Shown piece by piece: positions 59,311 to 64,000 of a stretch of DNA of 64,000 bases. How positions within the stretch are numbered: position 1 is the first letter of the stretch; every line of letters starts with the position of its first letter. The translations under genes were made by a program, and so were the position numbers. Source of the DNA: Planctomycetales bacterium ZRK34 (GTDB lineage: Bacteria; Planctomycetota; Phycisphaerae; Phycisphaerales; Zrk34); the NCBI GenBank assembly GCA_014873095.1, contig CP050848.1, forward strand, positions 5,143,850 to 5,207,849, written 5' to 3'. The notes beneath the pieces were generated by a model. It saw nothing but the letters and a program-made list of their open reading frames with translations, did not search any database and was not told where the DNA came from.

Positions 59311-60687
59311 TTACGTTTGCGGCTGAGCGGAAGGGCGAATGGCCCGGCGGCCGACCGAATAATAGGCGAAACCCTGCTCGACCACCTGTGTCGGGCGATA
59401 CAGATTTCGACCGTCGAAAATGACCGGATGTTTCATGCGGTTGCGCATCTCATCGAAGTCGGGGTGACGGAATTCATCCCACTCGGTGCAGATGATCAAC
59501 GCATCGACGCCGTCCAGCGCGTCGATCGCCTCATCAGTGTAGGTGATGCGGTTGCCGAAGGTGCGCTGAGCCGCCTCGCTTGCGACGGGGTCGTAGGCGA
59601 CGACTTCGGCGCGGTTGTCCAGTAGATGCTCGATGATGGTCACCGAAGGCGCCTGTCGCATGTCATCGGTGCGAGGCTTGAAGGCCAGGCCCCAGATGGC
59701 GAACTTGCGGTTGGCGTAGTTGGATTCGTAGTGCTGATCGATCTTGGAAATGAAGCGGTACCGCGTGCGCTGGTTGACTTCATAGACCGCTCGCAGCAGA
59801 TCGGCGGGCGTGATGGTGACCTGCCCCATGTTGACCGACGCCAGCACGTCTTTGGGGAAGCACGATCCGCCAAAGCCCAGACCCGGGTAAAGGAACTGGT
59901 TGCCGATGCGCTTGTCGGCGCACATGCCCAGTCGGACCTGTTCGATGTCCGCGCCGAACGCCTCGCACAATGCGGCGACTTCATTGATGAAGCTGATCTT
60001 CGTCGCGAGCATGCAATTGCTGGCGTACTTGACCATCTCCGCCGAGGGGATGTCCATCACGTAAATCGGATTGCCCTGGCGGACGAATGTTTCGTAGAGC
60101 TCGTGCAGCCGCTCACCGGTCTGTTTGTCCTCGGCGCCGATCACCACGCGATCCGGCTTGTTGAAGTCGTTGATCGCCGCGCCTTCCTTGAGGAACTCGG
60201 GATTCGAAGCCATGCGGAAGGGTTTGTTGGTCTGCGACTGGATCATGGCGCGGACGCGGGCGTTGGTGCCCACCGGGACGGTCGATTTGACCACGATGAT
60301 CTTGGGCAGGTCGTCATCGGACGGATCGAGTCCGCCGTGCTGGCCCGGCGCCGCTTCGATGGCTTTGCCGATCTGCTCGGCGGCCGCCATGACGTACTTG
60401 AGATCTGCGTGGCCGTCGGCCTGGCTGGGCGTGCCTACACAGATGAAAATGGCCTCGGCAGACTGATAGGCGGCCGTGATGTCGGTGGTGAAGCTCAGGC
60501 GGCCGCTTTTGTGGTTGCGGATCACCAGTTCATCCAGCCCGGGCTCGTAGATCGGGACCTGGCCGTGATTCAATCCGTCGATTTTGGCCTGATCGACGTC
60601 CAGACAAGCCACATGGTTGCCGATGTTGGCCAGGCAGGTGCCCGTCACCAGCCCCACATAGCCTGTACCTACCATTGTCAATTTCAT
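59311..60687 (-). CDS. ugd: UDP-glucose 6-dehydrogenase
   Basis: 458 residues from 'MKLTMVGTGYVGLVTGTCLA', with GGAG upstream. Oxidises UDP-glucose to UDP-glucuronate. Family motifs: 'ADGHADLKYVMAAAEQI' after 'FICVGTPSQ', 'VVKSTVPVGTNARVRAMI', 'SNPEFLKEGAAINDFNKPDR', 'AEMVKYASNCMLATKISFIN', catalytic Cys in 'PGLGFGGSCFPKDVLASV' and 'FAIWGLAFKPRTDDMRQAPS'. Its product is the substrate of the UDP-xylose synthase at 46890. Confidence 0.95.
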   Translation of the reverse strand: MKLTMVGTGYVGLVTGTCLANIGNHVACLDVDQAKIDGLNHGQVPIYEPGLDELVIRNHKSGRLSFTTDITAAYQSAEAIFICVGTPSQADGHADLKYVMAAAEQIGKAIEAAPGQHGGLDPSDDDLPKIIVVKSTVPVGTNARVRAMIQSQTNKPFRMASNPEFLKEGAAINDFNKPDRVVIGAEDKQTGERLHELYETFVRQGNPIYVMDIPSAEMVKYASNCMLATKISFINEVAALCEAFGADIEQVRLGMCADKRIGNQFLYPGLGFGGSCFPKDVLASVNMGQVTITPADLLRAVYEVNQRTRYRFISKIDQHYESNYANRKFAIWGLAFKPRTDDMRQAPSVTIIEHLLDNRAEVVAYDPVASEAAQRTFGNRITYTDEAIDALDGVDALIICTEWDEFRHPDFDEMRNRMKHPVIFDGRNLYRPTQVVEQGFAYYSVGRRAIRPSAQPQT

Positions 60688-60813
60688 CACCGACTCCAAA
60701 GGTGGAATATGCGTGGATAGAAAGTCGTTATATCGCCCGATCAAGCTCCTTAGTTTAGCCGCTTGACCATGCAAGGCAACGGCCCCAAAAGCCTCCGCTC
60801 AAATTCGCGGGGA

Positions 60814-60838
60814 CACTCATACCCATTCGGTATGAGTG
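60814..60838. promoter_or_regulatory. Perfect 10-bp inverted repeat upstream of the pseudopilin gene
   Basis: CACTCATACC-CATTC-GGTATGAGTG lies in the 287-base gap between the divergent ugd and pseudopilin genes, 137 bases before the latter. No T-run, and it is more AT-rich than the other palindromes, so an operator for a dimeric regulator is more likely than a terminator. The rest of the gap shows nothing recognisable. Confidence 0.5.
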
Positions 60839-60974
60839 CGTAACATCCCGTCGCAGAGGGCTTTGACCGTTACCTCTGAGGTTTCAATTTGGTTGACCGG
60901 GTAGTCCTGTCGGGCTAACATTAGATCAGCTTCTAAACCCTGATCTGGGACACGCTGGGAAGGCGGTAGGTATC

Positions 60975-62027
60975 ATGGCGACATCGTTGCGAAGTCGAGC
61001 ATTCACACTCGTCGAACTGCTGGTTGTGATTGTGATTATCGCTCTGCTGGCCGGCATCCTCATGCCCGCGCTCATGAGCGCCAGTGAGAAAGCGAAGCAG
61101 ACGGCAACCAAGACTTACATGGCATCGATCGGCTCGGCCTGTGAGAGCTACAACCTGGCCTTCGGCTCCTATCCCGGATATTTTTCGGATGTGGATTTTC
61201 AGAAAACTTACCCAAGGCTGGCGCAGACATTCACTGGGAATGAGAATCTCGTCATCAGTCTGATGGGGCAGATTGTGACCACCGCACCGACCAACAAGTG
61301 GCCGCAATATAGACCACAGAGAAAAGACTATTTCAATTTTGGTGTTGGTGGAACGACCGACAAGTTTTTCGATTTGGATCGAATCGGCTCTGGACCTAGG
61401 CTTGAAAGCGGGGAAGTGCTTGCACCGTTTTACAATCCAAAAGAGGGCCAGTTGGGGGTAATTCGGCATAATGGGGATACAGCAACATCACTGGATTATC
61501 CATTAGAAAATGACATTCCGGAATTTGTTGATGGCGCGGGCGTACCACTGTTGTACTGTCGTATTAACCCCGCTGGCGATCTGCCCGTCCGGGACTTTGG
61601 CGGGAAGGATCCGACCCCAGGTCAGTTGGCACGCCCTGAACTTGGTCTTTTATATTTTTCGACGACCAAGATGATCCCGGCAGGTGGGGGGGATCCGATC
61701 AATCAGGGGGATAAGTCTGTATTGAGTAAGAATGGTGCGGGTAACATTGCTTCACTAGACAAAAGCGATCCGGGACAACCGTATTACACCAACTTGGCAT
61801 GGATTTATGGGGACACCAGGTTAAACACGTACACCAAGGGCGATTCGACATCAATGAATGTCATGGGCAATAAAATTGGCGCAGGATATGTAATTTCCGC
61901 CGCCGGATCCGACAATATCTATTTCAGCAAGGACCAATTGGGCGTGGACGTGGAAAAGACGATGATCGATCGCGTGGAAGATCTTGAGAAGTTTGACGAC
62001 ATCGTTCTTCGCGGCGGATCGCAGTGA
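60975..62027 (+). CDS. Pseudopilin-like protein (type II secretion/type IV pilin N-terminus)
   Basis: 350 residues. Prepilin N-terminus 'RSRAFTLVELLVVIVIIALL' (cleavage before Phe10) and a helix to about residue 40 ('GILMPALMSASEKAKQ'). The long globular part holds Gly- and Asp-rich loops ('FNFGVGGTTDKFFDLDRIGS', 'CRINPAGDLPVRDFGGKDP') and ends 'FDDIVLRGGSQ'. GGGAAGGCGGTAGG precedes the ATG. From about 61150 to 61990 the sequence is visibly richer in A and T than its neighbours, suggesting late acquisition or relaxed constraint. The next gene converges on it. Confidence 0.85.
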   Translation: MATSLRSRAFTLVELLVVIVIIALLAGILMPALMSASEKAKQTATKTYMASIGSACESYNLAFGSYPGYFSDVDFQKTYPRLAQTFTGNENLVISLMGQIVTTAPTNKWPQYRPQRKDYFNFGVGGTTDKFFDLDRIGSGPRLESGEVLAPFYNPKEGQLGVIRHNGDTATSLDYPLENDIPEFVDGAGVPLLYCRINPAGDLPVRDFGGKDPTPGQLARPELGLLYFSTTKMIPAGGGDPINQGDKSVLSKNGAGNIASLDKSDPGQPYYTNLAWIYGDTRLNTYTKGDSTSMNVMGNKIGAGYVISAAGSDNIYFSKDQLGVDVEKTMIDRVEDLEKFDDIVLRGGSQ

Positions 62028-62099
62028 TTTGACAGATACTGTCAGCCTCGACGCTAAGTGCGATGGGCAAAGCTTGCTGTGTTTCAACTCATGACGATT

Positions 62100-63278
62100 T
62101 CATTCGATGCTGCGTGTCTGTGGCGGCGGGCCGGATAATATCTGATCAAAAAATTCGATTTGGTCCGGGTGATCTGCTGCATATACCTGCTTCTCACGCT
62201 CAACCTGATGCAGATATGACTGGACGTTGGCGAGCGTCAGACGAACACCGACCAGTCCTAATTCGCTTGTTTGATCAGAATCACCCAGCATCTGCATCAA
62301 CACGTCTTGACCGACCGTTCGTGTGAAGTGGTACGGGTCGTAGAAATACTTCATGGGATGGTCCAGATCGCCGATCTTCGGAACGATCTCGGTTGTGACC
62401 GGATTGCAATTCTGAAAGTCCCATACGGCGATTCGGCCTTCGCCGATGCGTGCCGCAATTCCCACAAGACGCTGCTTCCACAGGTTGATGAGTTCCCTCT
62501 GTCCACTGCGATCGATCGCAACCTCGCGCAGGACATGGGTCGGAAGAAAAACGATCGTGATTTTAATTTCAGCCTGTTGGACTGCACGCAAAGTTCGTTC
62601 AAAGGAGCGTAGTGACTGTTCGACATTCTCTTTAATGCCGAGCGGCGCTGGTTGAGCGGCGCGCCACAACATGTAAGCGAATAGATGCCCATTGCCCAGT
62701 TGATCGACGTTTCGAGTTGCGGAAATCACGCGCGGATTGCCGGTGATTGTAGACTGGGCGACTTCAAGCGACTCGGCCAGCGCGTACGCGCTCACTAAAT
62801 TCTCCGCATGGTAACTGAATGCGTTGTAATCCGGACTAAAACGTGACTTGTCAAAGTTGGCGATGCCATCCGGGGGGCTGATGATTGAAAACGCAAAAAA
62901 GTCCGTGCCGATAACGATTTCATCAGGGCGATGGTCTTGCTCGATGATGAACCGAAGCATGTTCGACTGCTCATACCAGTGACTGCCATAAAGCACGACC
63001 TTCATGATCCGGGCATTGGGGCGCGCCGCACAGGACTCGCTTAGTCCCATGCCCACACGGGAAGTGCCGAACAGCACCAGGTCAGGCCTGCGATACAGGT
63101 AGTCCTCCGCCATGCCGGGCGCCAGACGGCGCTTGCCGGGATCGAAATAGTCGGTTGCCGTTTCGCGATAAGCATTAAAAGGATCAACGATGAGGTTGAT
63201 CGCAAACACTGTCGCAACGGCGACAAAGACGAGCATCGCCACGGTGACCAGATATTGTCGACTGCGTCGTCTGAGCAT
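62100..63278 (-). CDS. Membrane-anchored AlgX/AlgJ-like (SGNH-type) protein
   Basis: 392 residues with one N-terminal membrane helix (~10-30). Features fit partners of MBOAT acyltransferases: 'DPFNAYRETATDYFDPGKRR', 'LVLFGTSRVGMGLSESCAAR' (a GxSR nucleophile-like loop), 'VLYGSHWYEQSNMLRFII', 'DEIVIGTDFFAFS', 'IKITIVFLPTHVLREVAIDR' and 'YFYDPYHFTRTVGQDVLMQM' (DPYHF, the likely Asp/His dyad). It probably takes an acyl group from the MBOAT protein, whose gene ends 9 bases upstream, and puts it on a polysaccharide outside the cytoplasm. Assigned by layout and motifs. Confidence 0.75.
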   Translation of the reverse strand: MLRRRSRQYLVTVAMLVFVAVATVFAINLIVDPFNAYRETATDYFDPGKRRLAPGMAEDYLYRRPDLVLFGTSRVGMGLSESCAARPNARIMKVVLYGSHWYEQSNMLRFIIEQDHRPDEIVIGTDFFAFSIISPPDGIANFDKSRFSPDYNAFSYHAENLVSAYALAESLEVAQSTITGNPRVISATRNVDQLGNGHLFAYMLWRAAQPAPLGIKENVEQSLRSFERTLRAVQQAEIKITIVFLPTHVLREVAIDRSGQRELINLWKQRLVGIAARIGEGRIAVWDFQNCNPVTTEIVPKIGDLDHPMKYFYDPYHFTRTVGQDVLMQMLGDSDQTSELGLVGVRLTLANVQSYLHQVEREKQVYAADHPDQIEFFDQILSGPPPQTRSIE

Positions 63279-63287
63279 TCGTTTATT

Positions 63288-64000
63288 CTAGAACTGGAAG
63301 TAAATGAATTCCGACGGTTTGGCCAGATTCAACAGGGCGAGCACCAGCATCGTCGCCACCAGCAGCGCCCAGCGTGTGTTCGGATACCACCGCAGGCGCT
63401 TGAGCGGTTTGAGCACGTTGCGCATCATCTCACGGTGACGGATGTCAAGCACCGGATGGGTCAGACGCATGATCTGCTGAGAATTCGGCATGAGGATGAC
63501 CATCGGAATCAGCGTCAACATCCACATCAGGGCTCTAAGTCGTGAGACTTGGCTTTCAAGGCTGAAGTTGTTCAGCATGAACATGGAACCGAGCATGCGG
63601 CCGGCGGCGTCAAATGTCGGCGCTCGAAAAAAGACCCACGCGATGATGACCGCCAGAAACGTCAGGGCCCAACCGATTGCACTTTCGAGCCGACCGGCGG
63701 TGATGGATCGGGTTCCACGCCGGACTGCGGCGCCACGATACTGAATCCAGATATTGTTGATGATCAGGTAGATGCCGTGGAGGCCGCCCCATGCGATGAA
63801 TGTCCAGCCGACGCCGTGCCACATGCCGCCGAGCAGCATTGTTGTCATCAGGTTGAAGTATCGCCGCATAGGCCCCAGGCGATTACCCCCGAGCGGGATA
63901 TATAGATAATCGCGAAGAAACCGGGACAACGTCAAGTGCCACGACCGCCAGAATTCGATAATGTTTTTCGATTTGTAGGGTGAGTTGAAGTTCGCCGGGA
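63288..64000 (-). CDS. MBOAT-family O-acyltransferase (AlgI-like), C-terminal part
   Basis: The frame is open to the window end; the gene starts beyond base 64000. The visible ~236 residues begin in the catalytic core: 'NSPYKSKNIIEFWRSWHLTL' then 'SRFLRDYLYIPLGGNRLGPM' holds the conserved His region, and 'LLGGMWHGVGWTFIAWGGLH' the second, catalytic His. Several membrane helices follow ('AIGWALTFLAVIIAWVFFRA', 'LMWMLTLIPMVILMPNS'). AlgI-type proteins pass acyl groups across the inner membrane to decorate exopolysaccharide such as alginate or cellulose. Followed after 9 bases by the AlgX-like gene. Confidence 0.93.
   Translation of the reverse strand, partial: PANFNSPYKSKNIIEFWRSWHLTLSRFLRDYLYIPLGGNRLGPMRRYFNLMTTMLLGGMWHGVGWTFIAWGGLHGIYLIINNIWIQYRGAAVRRGTRSITAGRLESAIGWALTFLAVIIAWVFFRAPTFDAAGRMLGSMFMLNNFSLESQVSRLRALMWMLTLIPMVILMPNSQQIMRLTHPVLDIRHREMMRNVLKPLKRLRWYPNTRWALLVATMLVLALLNLAKPSEFIYFQF

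Overview
The window is one piece of a GC-rich chromosome that looks planctomycetal, most likely class Phycisphaerae. The signs are: a sulfatase; three proteins with PEP-CTERM-type C-termini; a dockerin-type DxNxDG repeat pair; two pseudopilin-like proteins of the 'FTLIELLVV' type; an ECF sigma factor followed by a FecR-like anti-sigma gene; genes for hopanoid synthesis; and a paralogue of NusG beside polysaccharide genes. No phage, transposase, plasmid or CRISPR signal was seen. Taxonomy is inference from gene content only.

Left part (1-30 kb), mostly housekeeping and lipid genes. A sulfatase end is followed by birA, a fusion of threonylcarbamoyl-AMP synthase with a YwlE-like phosphatase, and rpiB (+ strand). 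An aldo/keto reductase and rlmN follow on the - strand; rlmN carries two in-frame insertions of a GGAAC-rich hairpin. ispH diverges from a tight hpnC-hpnD-hpnE operon (squalene synthesis). Then come an M20 peptidase, a YdcF-like membrane protein, an FtsW/RodA protein, an EamA permease, squalene-hopene cyclase (shc), a lone sucC, a lactate permease, hopanoid C-3 methylase (hpnR) and mutS. So 15.7 kb hold squalene synthesis, cyclisation and C-3 methylation, with isoprenoid supply (ispH) attached. After mutS lie a GT39-like membrane protein, a small lipoprotein, an amidase-like protein lacking zinc ligands, and a Ser/Thr kinase.

Middle part (29-40 kb), surface glycan genes. DUF4838, GH127 (beta-L-arabinofuranosidase family) and TPR genes form one probable operon. 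Beside it are a PEP-CTERM protein resembling arabinofuranosidase catalytic domains, and the run ECF sigma -> FecR-like anti-sigma -> PEP-CTERM protein -> pseudopilin. The anti-sigma factor and the PEP-CTERM protein share the same pair of discoidin-like modules, the most striking regulatory arrangement here.

Right part (40-64 kb), sugar-nucleotide and exopolysaccharide supply: GT2, a cytidylyltransferase/GHMP-kinase fusion, gmd, glmS, UDP-xylose synthase, a subtilase-dockerin-PEP-CTERM protein, a large exported unknown, a nucleotide-sugar dehydrogenase under a NusG paralogue, tRNA-Cys, gmhA, galE, cysNC and cysD (PAPS supply), ugd, a pseudopilin of lower GC, and an AlgX/J-like plus MBOAT acyltransferase pair cut by the window end.

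Several families of short palindromic repeats lie between genes (2461, 4167, 11921, 14902, 58290) and inside rlmN. Two of them supply the stop codon of the neighbouring gene.
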